Part shown: one piece after another, positions 9,220 to 16,716 of the stretch
Layout of the letters: each line of letters starts with the position of its first letter
Position numbering within the stretch: the stretch's first letter is position 1
Source of the DNA: DASZGI01 sp035938995
GTDB taxonomy: Bacteria; Actinomycetota; Actinomycetes; Streptomycetales; Catenulisporaceae
NCBI RefSeq assembly: GCF_035938995.1
Contig: NZ_DASZGI010000314.1
Span: 1 to 52,731, forward strand
Reading direction: 5' to 3'
Length of the DNA stretch: 52,731 bases
Translations under genes and position numbers: made by a program
Notes under the pieces: generated by a model
What the model was told of the DNA's origin: nothing
Database searches by the model: none
The model's input: only the letters and a program-made list of their open reading frames with translations

Positions 9220-10863
9220 TCAGGCGGAGGCGGAAGCAATGCCGACCGCAGCCTTCGACAGCTCTGGGTCGACATCCCCGTCGAGGGCGTCCGCGAGCAG
9301 GTAGTCCGCGGCGTCGCGCAGGGCGAGCAGCGCAGCCGCGGTCATGTCCCGGTGCACTCCCACGGTGCCCCACTGCTGCTCGCCGTCGTAGAAGCGCAGC
9401 AGGACACGCACGCCCGCGGGGCCGTTGACGCCCGTGCTCGCCAGCACCCTGATCTCATGGCTCTTCAGCTCGAGGCGTTGGACCGCCGGGAACACCGGGA
9501 TCAGTGCGGCGAGCACGGCCCGGTGCAGCGCCTTGACCGGGTGGTCGGCGATGCCGTTGGCCACGGTGCTGCGCCCGGCACGGGTGAGCCGCACCTGCAC
9601 CCTGCTGCTGTCGGACGTGTCGCGCGGCCCGCCAAAGCTGACCGTGCGCCACGATTCGACCTCGAAGGCGTGCGGGACCGGGCTCTCGTCCAGCTCCTCG
9701 CGCAGCACCAGGGCGAAGGACGCGTCGGCGGACTCGAACGAGTACCCGGCCTCGGCGAGCCGCTTGACCCGCTCCACGGCGAGTCCGACGCGGCGGTCGC
9801 TAGCCGCCACCTCGACGCCCATCTCGCGCGCTTTGAGCGCGATGGAGGAACGGCCGCCGAGGTCCGAGACCAGTGCCCGCATCGAGTTGCCGACCCGCTC
9901 CGGCTCGATGTGCTGGTACAGGCTCGCGTCGATGCGCAGCGCCGAGGTGTGCAGCCCGGCCTTGTGCGTGAACGCGGAACCGCCGGTGTACGGGGCGGCG
10001 GGCGGCACCGGGATCGCGACCAGGTCGCCGATCGCCCGGGCGGTCTGCGCCATGTCAGGCAGCTGTGCCGCCGCCCGCAGCGGCTCCCCCTGCTTGAGCA
10101 CGAGATTCGCCACCACGCTGAACAGATTCGCGTTCCCGCACCGCTCGCCGTAGCCGTTGGCCGTGCCCTGCGCGTGCCGGGCTCCCGCCTCGACCGCGAG
10201 CAGTGTGTTCGCCACCGCGCATCCGGCATCGTCGTGGCAGTGGATGCCGACCGGGATGCCGCGCGCCACGGTCTCGGCGACGATCTCGGCCAGCGGCTGC
10301 GGCAGCGTCCCGCCGTTGGTGTCGCAGAGCACGACCTTCTCGGCGCCGCACTCGACGGCCGCCGCGGCGACGGCGAGCGCGTAGTCCGGGTTGGCCCGGT
10401 ACCCGTCGAAGTAGTGCTCCGCGTCGAGGAAGACGCGGCGGCCCTCGGCGACCAGGTGGCGCACCGTGTCGCGGACCATCTCGAGATTCTCCGCGAGCGT
10501 GGTGCGCAGCGCCAGCTGCACGTGCCGGTCGTGGCTCTTGGCCACCAGCGTCACCACCGGCGTCTCGGCCTCCAGCAGCGCGGCCACCTGGGGGTCGCTG
10601 TCGGCGCGGCCGCCGGGCCGCCGAGTGGCGCCGAACGCGGCGAGCTGGGCGTTGCGCAGTCGCAGCTCCGTGGCGGCCCGGCGGAAGAACTCGGTGTCCT
10701 TGGGCACCGCCCCCGGCCAGCCGCCCTCGATGAAGTCGACCCCGAAGTCGTCCAGGTGCCGGGCGATCTCCAGCTTCTCCTCCACCGTGCTGACGATGCC
10801 CTCCTGCTGGGCGCCGTCCCGCAGCGTGGTGTCGTAGACCTGGAATTCCGGTAAGTCGGCCAT
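9220..10863 (-). CDS. cimA: Citramalate synthase (pyruvate + acetyl-CoA)
   Basis: Citramalate synthase of 547 residues in the isopropylmalate/homocitrate synthase superfamily. It condenses acetyl-CoA with pyruvate to (R)-citramalate, the first step of the threonine-independent route to 2-oxobutyrate. The TIM barrel starts with VYDTTLRDGAQQEGI (catalytic Arg-Asp), has the metal-ligand motif GIHCHDDAGCAVANT and NGYGERCGN, and ends in a LeuA-type allosteric dimer domain from about residue 400. The ATG at 10863 follows AAGGGAGGAAAG. Codon 4 (10852-10854) is TTA, rare in such genomes and suggesting bldA dependence. A citramalate synthase inside an aromatic PKS cluster is unusual. It is 14 bp downstream of the racemase gene and belongs to the same operon. 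Confidence 0.9.
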   Translation of the reverse strand: MADLPEFQVYDTTLRDGAQQEGIVSTVEEKLEIARHLDDFGVDFIEGGWPGAVPKDTEFFRRAATELRLRNAQLAAFGATRRPGGRADSDPQVAALLEAETPVVTLVAKSHDRHVQLALRTTLAENLEMVRDTVRHLVAEGRRVFLDAEHYFDGYRANPDYALAVAAAAVECGAEKVVLCDTNGGTLPQPLAEIVAETVARGIPVGIHCHDDAGCAVANTLLAVEAGARHAQGTANGYGERCGNANLFSVVANLVLKQGEPLRAAAQLPDMAQTARAIGDLVAIPVPPAAPYTGGSAFTHKAGLHTSALRIDASLYQHIEPERVGNSMRALVSDLGGRSSIALKAREMGVEVAASDRRVGLAVERVKRLAEAGYSFESADASFALVLREELDESPVPHAFEVESWRTVSFGGPRDTSDSSRVQVRLTRAGRSTVANGIADHPVKALHRAVLAALIPVFPAVQRLELKSHEIRVLASTGVNGPAGVRVLLRFYDGEQQWGTVGVHRDMTAAALLALRDAADYLLADALDGDVDPELSKAAVGIASASA

Positions 10864-10877
10864 GCCCTTTCCTCCCT

Positions 10878-12065
10878 TCACCGGCCGGGGCCGGTGGTCG
10901 CGGTGTCCGCCCGCCGCGCCGGCCGTTCGCCGTTCGCCACCACCCCGCGGGCGAACAGCTCCGCCTGGTACCCGGGGTCGATGCCGAGCTCTGACAGCAG
11001 CTCGCGGGTGTCGAGCCCCGGCGCGCGGACCGGGGCGGGCGGGTCGGGTGGCGCATCCTGGAAGCGTGGGGCGGGAGCCGGCTGCCGCAGGCCGTCCACG
11101 GTCGGGAAAAGCCCGCGGGCGCGGTTGTGCGGGTGCACGGCGGCTTCGTCGAGGTCGAGCACCGGAGTGACGCAGGCTTCTGTCCCTTCGAACACCGCCG
11201 CCCACTCGTCGCGCCCGCGCTGTGCGACTATCTCGGCGAAACGCCGGCGCAGTTCGGGCCAGGCGGTCGGGTCGTCGCGGTCGGGCAGCCGCTCCGGATC
11301 GAGGCCGAGGCCGCGCACGAACGCCAGGTAGAACCGCAGCTCCAACGCCCCCACGGCGATGTGGCCGCCGTCCGCGCAGGTGTAGACGTCGTAGAAGGGG
11401 GCGCCCCCGTCGAGCAGGTTCGTGCCGCGCGGCCCCGGCCACTGCCCGGCCGCGGTCATCGCCAGCAGCATCGCCAGCAACGACGCGGAGCCGTCCACGA
11501 TGGCCGCGTCGACCATCCGCCCCCGGCCGTGCGCGTGCCGCTCCACCAGCGCCGCGAGAACCCCGACGACGAGCGGCAGCGCTCCGCCGCCGAAATCGCC
11601 GAGCAGGTTGAGCGGCACGGTGGGCGGCTCGCCGGCCCGGCCGATCGGATGCAGCGCCCCCGACAGAGCCAGATAGTTGATGTCGTGTCCGGGGGCCTGG
11701 GCCAGCGGCCCCTGCTGCCCCCAGCCGGTCATCCGGCCGTAGACGAGCCCTGAGTTGCGCGCCCAGCAGTCCTGCGGTCCGAAGCCGAGCCGCTCGGCGA
11801 CACCGGGGCGGAACCCCTCGAGCAGGACGTCGCTGCGCTCGGCCAAGCGCAGCAGCAGGTCCACCCCCGCCGGATCCTTGAGGTCGATCGCGATCGAGCG
11901 GCGGCCGCGGTCCAGGATCCGGTGCCAGGCCGGGAACGATCGGGCGCCGTCCACCCGGTCGACCCGGACCACGTCCGCGCCGAGATCGGCGAGCACCATG
12001 CCGGCGAACGGGACCGGGCCGATCGCGGCCACCTCCAGCACGCGTATTCCGCGCAGTGGACTCAC
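10878..12065 (-). CDS. Alpha-methylacyl-CoA racemase (CaiB/BaiF fold)
   Basis: Family III CoA-transferase fold, 395 residues, of the alpha-methylacyl-CoA racemase subgroup, which inverts the C-2 centre of 2-methylacyl-CoA thioesters. The signature VLADLGADVVRVDR is followed by GHDINYLALSGALHPIGRAG with His127, LLGDFGGGALPLVVGVLAAL with Asp157, and Glu242 in VGALELRFY. These three match the catalytic His126/Asp156/Glu241 of the mycobacterial racemase MCR, so racemase is favoured over true CoA-transferase. The GTG at 12065 follows GGAAAGGGA. It is co-directional with citramalate synthase. A 2-methyl-branched acyl-CoA is therefore a likely intermediate of this cluster, an inference from family function. 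Confidence 0.85.
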   Translation of the reverse strand: MSPLRGIRVLEVAAIGPVPFAGMVLADLGADVVRVDRVDGARSFPAWHRILDRGRRSIAIDLKDPAGVDLLLRLAERSDVLLEGFRPGVAERLGFGPQDCWARNSGLVYGRMTGWGQQGPLAQAPGHDINYLALSGALHPIGRAGEPPTVPLNLLGDFGGGALPLVVGVLAALVERHAHGRGRMVDAAIVDGSASLLAMLLAMTAAGQWPGPRGTNLLDGGAPFYDVYTCADGGHIAVGALELRFYLAFVRGLGLDPERLPDRDDPTAWPELRRRFAEIVAQRGRDEWAAVFEGTEACVTPVLDLDEAAVHPHNRARGLFPTVDGLRQPAPAPRFQDAPPDPPAPVRAPGLDTRELLSELGIDPGYQAELFARGVVANGERPARRADTATTGPGR

Positions 12066-12124
12066 GTCGGCATCCCTTTCCGCGTCGCTCTCGCCCGCCC
12101 GCCCCGACGGGCCCGCGGACCCTT

Positions 12125-12448
12125 CTAAAGCTGCGTCGGCGGCAGCCGGACGACCAAGCCGTCGATCGCGTCGCTCACCGGCAGCTGGCAGGACAGCCGG
12201 CTGTTCGCCTGCCGAGGGCTGGCGGTGTCGTACAGCAGCTCGTCCTCGACCGGGTGGATGTCCGGCAGCGGCACCGGGCAGCTCTCGTCGACGTACACGT
12301 GGCAGGTGCCGCACATCGCGCCCCCGCCGCACCGTCCGACGATGCCCTTGACGTTGTTGACGACCGCGCCGCGCATCACTGTGTTGCCGTTGGGCACATC
12401 GATGTTGCGCACGTCTCCGTCCGGCTGCACGTACGTGACCCTCGCCAT
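12125..12448 (-). CDS. [2Fe-2S] ferredoxin, putidaredoxin type
   Basis: Electron carrier of 107 residues with the adrenodoxin/putidaredoxin cysteine pattern Cys40-x5-Cys46-x2-Cys49 (RCGGGAMCGTCHVYVD) and Cys87 (RLSCQLPV), positions almost identical to putidaredoxin. It most likely passes electrons from the ferredoxin reductase at 18188-19405 to the P450 at 16717-17937. The ATG at 12448 follows GGAGG; an in-frame ATG at 12478 is less well placed. It lies between the flavin monooxygenase and the racemase on the same strand, 59 bp upstream of the latter. Confidence 0.95.
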   Translation of the reverse strand: MARVTYVQPDGDVRNIDVPNGNTVMRGAVVNNVKGIVGRCGGGAMCGTCHVYVDESCPVPLPDIHPVEDELLYDTASPRQANSRLSCQLPVSDAIDGLVVRLPPTQL

Positions 12449-12539
12449 TCGAGGCCTCCAGAGGTCCGGCCGACTCATGTCTGATCATGAATGTCGCAGA
12501 GCGGGCTGGAATGCGCCTCGAGCACCCGGGGAGCGTGTG

Positions 12540-13649
12540 TCAGTGCTCGCCGAACAGCACCGGGGGATAGGTGCGCACGACCGCCGTCTCATAGCGCAGC
12601 GCGACGTGGCTCGTGATGCCGATCACGTCGCGCCAGAAACGGTGCACCGGCGCGGATTCGCTCAGTCCGCTCGTCCCGGTGGCCCGTACCAGGCTGCTGA
12701 TCGCGTCGGACAGCTGCTCCGCGGCGTACGTGGCGTTGCGCTCGTTGCGCGCCATCATGGCGGGGGTGAACGCGCGGGTGTCGAGCACCTCGGCATTCTG
12801 CTCCACCAGATGCCGCGAGACGTCTACGGCGCCGGAGGCCCGCACCAGCTCGATGTCCGACGAGACCGTGCGGCGCTTGTGGCCGAGCACCGCCGCGCAC
12901 GCATGAAGAGCGCCGGTGGCCGCCCCGACCGCCGGCGCGGCGAAGGTGAGCCCGCCGATCGCCTGGAACGGAACGGTGTGGCAGTGCGCGGTCGACGCGG
13001 CGTTGGTGCCGTGCATCATGTCCGACCGCGGATATGTCAGATGGTCGGGCACGAACACGTCCTCGACCAGCGCGCTGTGGCTCCCGGTCGCACGCATGCC
13101 TGCGTTGTCCCAGGTGTGCAGGATCTGGAAGGTGCCGCGGGGGAGGGCGAAGAACCGCGGCTCGTTGTGGTCGCCCTTGGTCGCGGTCGCGCACACCAGC
13201 GCCCAGTCGGCGAACTCGATGCCGCTCACGTAGTTCCAGCGCCCGCTCAGCCGCCAGCCGCCGTCGACCGCGTGAGCCCGGCCGGCCGCGACCAGCCCGG
13301 TGACGACGAAGGCATCCGGCTTTCCGGACCACAGTTCCCGGTGGCCCTCCTCTGGCAGGTGCGCGGCGTACCTGGACGAATAAGCACACAGCGATGCGGT
13401 CCACGCGGTGGCCGGACAGACCGCGCCAAGCGCCATCACCGCACGAGTCAGCTCGATGAAGCTGCCTTCCCGCCCGCCCCAGCGCGCCCCGACGAAATGC
13501 CGCGAGAAGCCCGCCTCCCGCAGCGCGTCGAGTACCTCAGGCGCCAGGGTGCGCGTCGCATCCGCCTCCGCCGCGTACCGCTCGGCAACCGCGACAGCCC
13601 GCTCGACGGATGCCGCCAAGGGCGCGGCGGGTCGTGTCTCGACGGTCAT
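12540..13649 (-). CDS. Flavin-dependent monooxygenase of acyl-CoA dehydrogenase fold (ActVA-Orf5-like)
   Basis: Protein of 369 residues with the acyl-CoA dehydrogenase fold, most like group D two-component flavin hydroxylases (ActVA-Orf5, HsaA, HpaB type). Features are LREAGFSRHFVGARWGGREGS near the N-terminus, the substrate/flavin loop SGRWNYVSGIEFADWALV and the strand stretch HTWDNAGMRATGSHSALVEDVFVP. Such enzymes use FMNH2 from a separate reductase to hydroxylate aromatic rings; no flavin reductase gene is visible here. A true acyl-CoA dehydrogenase cannot be fully excluded. The ATG at 13649 follows GGAGGGAG. It is the first gene of the leftward operon to ferredoxin, racemase and citramalate synthase. 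Confidence 0.8.
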   Translation of the reverse strand: MTVETRPAAPLAASVERAVAVAERYAAEADATRTLAPEVLDALREAGFSRHFVGARWGGREGSFIELTRAVMALGAVCPATAWTASLCAYSSRYAAHLPEEGHRELWSGKPDAFVVTGLVAAGRAHAVDGGWRLSGRWNYVSGIEFADWALVCATATKGDHNEPRFFALPRGTFQILHTWDNAGMRATGSHSALVEDVFVPDHLTYPRSDMMHGTNAASTAHCHTVPFQAIGGLTFAAPAVGAATGALHACAAVLGHKRRTVSSDIELVRASGAVDVSRHLVEQNAEVLDTRAFTPAMMARNERNATYAAEQLSDAISSLVRATGTSGLSESAPVHRFWRDVIGITSHVALRYETAVVRTYPPVLFGEH

Positions 13650-13927
13650 GCGGACTCCCTCCGGAGGGTGGAGGGCGGGTGTCGCGGCCGCCCCCGGACA
13701 TGCTCGAAACCGGTGACGCCGTCCTACAGGTTCACCTCGCGCAGCATGACGCGGCCGGCTCGAAGCACACTTCATCAGGGCTCGGAGACGGCCGGTGCGG
13801 GCGCCGTGCTCGAGCGCGTGTCGAGGCCGCCGCCAGCGGCCGATGCTGCACTCGGTGACACCCCCTAGACCCGCACCGCGACCGGACAGCCGGGGCGCGT
13901 TCCCGGCGGGACTGAAGGAGACTTGAG
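13650..13927. promoter_or_regulatory. Divergent promoter region
   Basis: This 278-bp gap lies between the leftward flavin monooxygenase operon and the rightward hydrolase, and should hold both promoters. The ribosome-binding site GAAGGAGA at 13915-13922 precedes the GTG at 13928. I see no convincing gene, operator or -35/-10 pair in it. Confidence 0.4.
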
Positions 13928-15409
13928 GTGAGCGTCCGAACCGACGACGCGCCGGCGGCGGAGCTGCTGAGCGACTTCCTGACGCAAAGCCCGCAGTGGA
14001 CCGCGGACCCCGAGGTGCCCGGGCTCGAGCACGCGACGATCCACGTCCCGGCGGACTATTCGAACCCCGGCTGGCGCACCCTGGACCTGGCGGTCACCCG
14101 GATCAAGGCGGCCGATCCGGCGCGCCGCCGCGGTGTGCTGCTGGCTGTCAATGGCGGCCCCGGGGGCGTGGAGGGCCAGGGCCGCGACTTCCCGGTCAGA
14201 CTCCGCGAGGGCAGCACCCTCGGCGAGGTCTACGACCTGATCGGCTTCGACCCGCGCGGCAGCGGCGCCTCGACCAGGCTGCTCGCCTACGCCACGGTGC
14301 CCAAGACGCCGTTCGACTCGCGCCCGCCGGACTCGCTGTTCGCGAGCATCGCCGAGGACCTTCGGGCGCGCGAAGAGGGATGCCAGCGCGGCGGCGGGGA
14401 TCTGCGCCCGCACATCAACACCCGCAACACCTGCCGTGACATGGACCTGATCCGCGTAGTGCTCGGCGAAGAGAAGATCAATTTCGTCGGCTACGCCTAC
14501 GGCACGGTCGTCGGCGCGGCCTACGGCACGCTGTTCCCCGAGCGGCTCGACCGCAGTGTCCTGGACTCCTGTGTTCACCCGGACTGGACCTGGCGCGAGC
14601 TGTTCCTGAAGCAGTCCGAGGCGATCCGGAACAACGTCGAGGCATGGGCGCGGTGGGCTGGAGACCGCCACCGCACCTTCGCGCTCGGTACCAGTGCCGA
14701 GCAGGTGCTGGCGACGGTCGAGGCGGTCGCGGCCGTGCTCGGCGCCGATCCGGCCACCGTTCCCACCCGGACCCTGTTCGACGGCGCCGTCGGCAACCAG
14801 GCCGTCGACCGCTCCCGCTGGGCGGAACTCGCCGAGCTGGTGGGCGCGGTGCACGTGGCCCTCGACGCGGACGACGTGGCGCAGGCCAAGCAGCTGCTCG
14901 CGCCCACCTCGACCTGGAAGCCCGGCGATCTGGAGGGCGACCTGCGCGACGGCGTGCTGGAGGCCACCACGCTTGAGACGTACGCGCCGAGCGACCTCGA
15001 GGTCTACTACGCGGACATGCGTGTCTTCCGCGAGCACTACCCCTACGGCTACGGCGTGCTGCGCGCGCAGCCCTGGGTGAGCGCCTTCCGTTCGTACGAA
15101 CCCCTCGAGCCCGCGGTGCGCGCGGTCGGCGGGGGCTACCCGACCGGACTCGTGGTCCAGGCCGAGGGAGACCCCTTCGACAACTACGAGGGCGGAGTAG
15201 GCATGGCCGAACGGCTCGGCCACCGCCTGATCACCGTCACCGACTCGGGCGACCACGAGGTCTACCTGCTCGGGAACAACCCGGCGGTCGACGAGATCTG
15301 CACCCGCTACCTGGTCGACGGTGTGCTGCCCGAGGCGGATGTCCTCGTCGCCCCCACCGTCGCGCGGCCGGACGTCCCTGCCGACGCCGACTTGGCCGCC
15401 GCAGCTTAG
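13928..15409 (+). CDS. TAP-like alpha/beta hydrolase lacking the nucleophilic serine
   Basis: Protein of 493 residues resembling tripeptidyl-aminopeptidase-like alpha/beta hydrolases: NGGPGG (oxyanion region, about 75-80), DLIGFDPRGSGAS, and a TAP-type C-terminal domain around AEGDPFDNYEGGVGMAERLG and TDSGDHEVY that carries the acid and histidine. The nucleophile elbow, normally G-x-S-Y-G, reads VGYAYGTVVG with Ala190 (codon GCC), so the classical serine mechanism is lost. It may be a pseudo-enzyme, or use a different chemistry such as lyase, cyclase or rearrangement on a polyketide. No Sec or Tat signal is visible, so it is probably cytoplasmic, unlike true Tap peptidases. The GTG at 13928 is supported by GAAGGAGA upstream. 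Confidence 0.8.
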   Translation: MSVRTDDAPAAELLSDFLTQSPQWTADPEVPGLEHATIHVPADYSNPGWRTLDLAVTRIKAADPARRRGVLLAVNGGPGGVEGQGRDFPVRLREGSTLGEVYDLIGFDPRGSGASTRLLAYATVPKTPFDSRPPDSLFASIAEDLRAREEGCQRGGGDLRPHINTRNTCRDMDLIRVVLGEEKINFVGYAYGTVVGAAYGTLFPERLDRSVLDSCVHPDWTWRELFLKQSEAIRNNVEAWARWAGDRHRTFALGTSAEQVLATVEAVAAVLGADPATVPTRTLFDGAVGNQAVDRSRWAELAELVGAVHVALDADDVAQAKQLLAPTSTWKPGDLEGDLRDGVLEATTLETYAPSDLEVYYADMRVFREHYPYGYGVLRAQPWVSAFRSYEPLEPAVRAVGGGYPTGLVVQAEGDPFDNYEGGVGMAERLGHRLITVTDSGDHEVYLLGNNPAVDEICTRYLVDGVLPEADVLVAPTVARPDVPADADLAAAA

Positions 15410-15428
15410 CCCAGTCCAAACACGGCTA

Positions 15429-15461
15429 TGGCCCCGTCCCGAAACTTCCGGGACGGGGCCA
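15429..15461. terminator. Bidirectional hairpin terminator, 13-bp perfect stem
   Basis: TGGCCCCGTCCCG (15429-15441) pairs perfectly with CGGGACGGGGCCA (15449-15461) around a 7-nt loop. It lies midway in the 77-bp gap between the convergent hydrolase and KAS III-like genes. Confidence 0.9.
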
Positions 15462-15486
15462 CAGCCTTTCAGCTCAGCGTCCTTTA

Positions 15487-16527
15487 TCAATGCTCCGGAG
15501 ACGCAGCCCACGCGGGCCGGCTCAGGATCTCGACCACCGCCGCGCCCCAGGTGTAGCCCGCGCCGACGCCGATCAGCAGGCACCGGTCTCCGGGGGCGGC
15601 GCGGCCCGAGTCCACCAAGTGGCCGAGGCCGGCGAACTGGTCGCCCGCGCCGAGGTGCCCGACGGTCCGGCTCCAGCTCCACGCGGTGCGCTCCGGATCG
15701 ATCGCGTACTGCTGGAGGTAGATCGCGTCCAGCCGGCGGAAGCCGAAGTGCGGCAGCACGACCCACTCGGCGTCCTTCAGGTCCAGGTCGGCGTCGGCGA
15801 GCGCCTGCTTGACCACGGAGCGCTGCCCGGAGTTCGTGCGGTTGATGGCGAACGAGATGCCGTAGCGCTTGACGAACACGTCCTTGGCCGCGCCGAAGTC
15901 CACCGGCATCCGCACGCTGAACGGGGCGGGGCCGAACGCGTCGTCGCCGCGGTGCATCTCCTCCAGCTCCGAGTCGGCCAGCACCGAGATCGACAGCAGC
16001 CGGGCGAAGCCGCCGCGCCGGGAGAGGACCAGGGCGGTGGCGCCGTCCGCGTACGGAGTGCCGGGGTCCGTGCTCCAGCGGTTGATGCCGGGCGGGCAGA
16101 AGCGGTCGGCGGTGGTCAGCAGGGCGTCCGAGCGCGGCCCCGCGGCCAGGTACGCGCACGCGAGGTCGAGCGCGGCCATCCCGCCGTTCGACATCTGCCG
16201 GATCTCCAGGGCGGAGCACTGGTTGCGCAGCGTCTCGCGCTGGATGTACGACGCGACCGGCCACAGATCCTGACCCTGGTGGTAGGTGTCCGCGTGCAGG
16301 ATCAGGTCGACGTCGGTCGGTCCCGAGTCGGCCCGCTCCAGCGCCATGCGCGCGGCCGCCACCGCCATCTCGGCCGCCGACTCGTCCGGGGAGACCGCGA
16401 CGCTCTCCACCTCGGTGCGGGCCACCAGGCGCGGATCGCACTCGCCGGACGCCACCGCGTCCTCGACCCGCAGCGTGGCGGGCAGTCGCAGGCCGGTGCC
16501 CCGCACGTAGATTCCCTCGACTCTCAT
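15487..16527 (-). CDS. KAS III-like acyltransferase/starter protein with Ser in place of Cys
   Basis: Thiolase-fold protein of 346 residues related to 3-oxoacyl-ACP synthase III. The position of the catalytic cysteine is occupied by Ser113 in RQMSNGGMAALDLACA. His260 (VLPHFGFRR) and Asp296 (VGHLGAGDQFAG, where FabH has Asn) complete an apparent Ser-His-Asp set. Daunorubicin DpsC also has Ser for Cys and delivers a propionyl starter, while CerJ-type homologues with Asp instead of Asn act as acyltransferases. Role here is thus either choice of a non-acetate starter, with the free acyltransferase, or acyl transfer in tailoring. The ATG at 16527 follows GAGGAG. The next gene on this strand, the P450, lies 189 bp upstream. 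Confidence 0.88.
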   Translation of the reverse strand: MRVEGIYVRGTGLRLPATLRVEDAVASGECDPRLVARTEVESVAVSPDESAAEMAVAAARMALERADSGPTDVDLILHADTYHQGQDLWPVASYIQRETLRNQCSALEIRQMSNGGMAALDLACAYLAAGPRSDALLTTADRFCPPGINRWSTDPGTPYADGATALVLSRRGGFARLLSISVLADSELEEMHRGDDAFGPAPFSVRMPVDFGAAKDVFVKRYGISFAINRTNSGQRSVVKQALADADLDLKDAEWVVLPHFGFRRLDAIYLQQYAIDPERTAWSWSRTVGHLGAGDQFAGLGHLVDSGRAAPGDRCLLIGVGAGYTWGAAVVEILSRPAWAASPEH

Positions 16528-16716
16528 CGCGGCTCCTCAGGGTTCTCCGGGGCGATTCGTGAGGACTGCCCGAGCGTCGCCGAGCGCGCTCGAACCGCGC
16601 TGCAACAGCGGCGGAAGGCGGTGTGGCGGCAGTGGCGCCCAAAGCGCGAGAGGCCGGCGTGGTCGCTCGCCGGCCTCTCGCGCGTCCCTGGCCGCCACGT
16701 CGCGGCCCGGGCACAG

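Noticed and set aside
10878..12065. Formyl- or succinyl-CoA transferase function for the CaiB-fold protein
   Set aside because: The His/Asp/Glu set at 127/157/242 and surrounding stretches match alpha-methylacyl-CoA racemases; a transferase role remains possible but is second choice.
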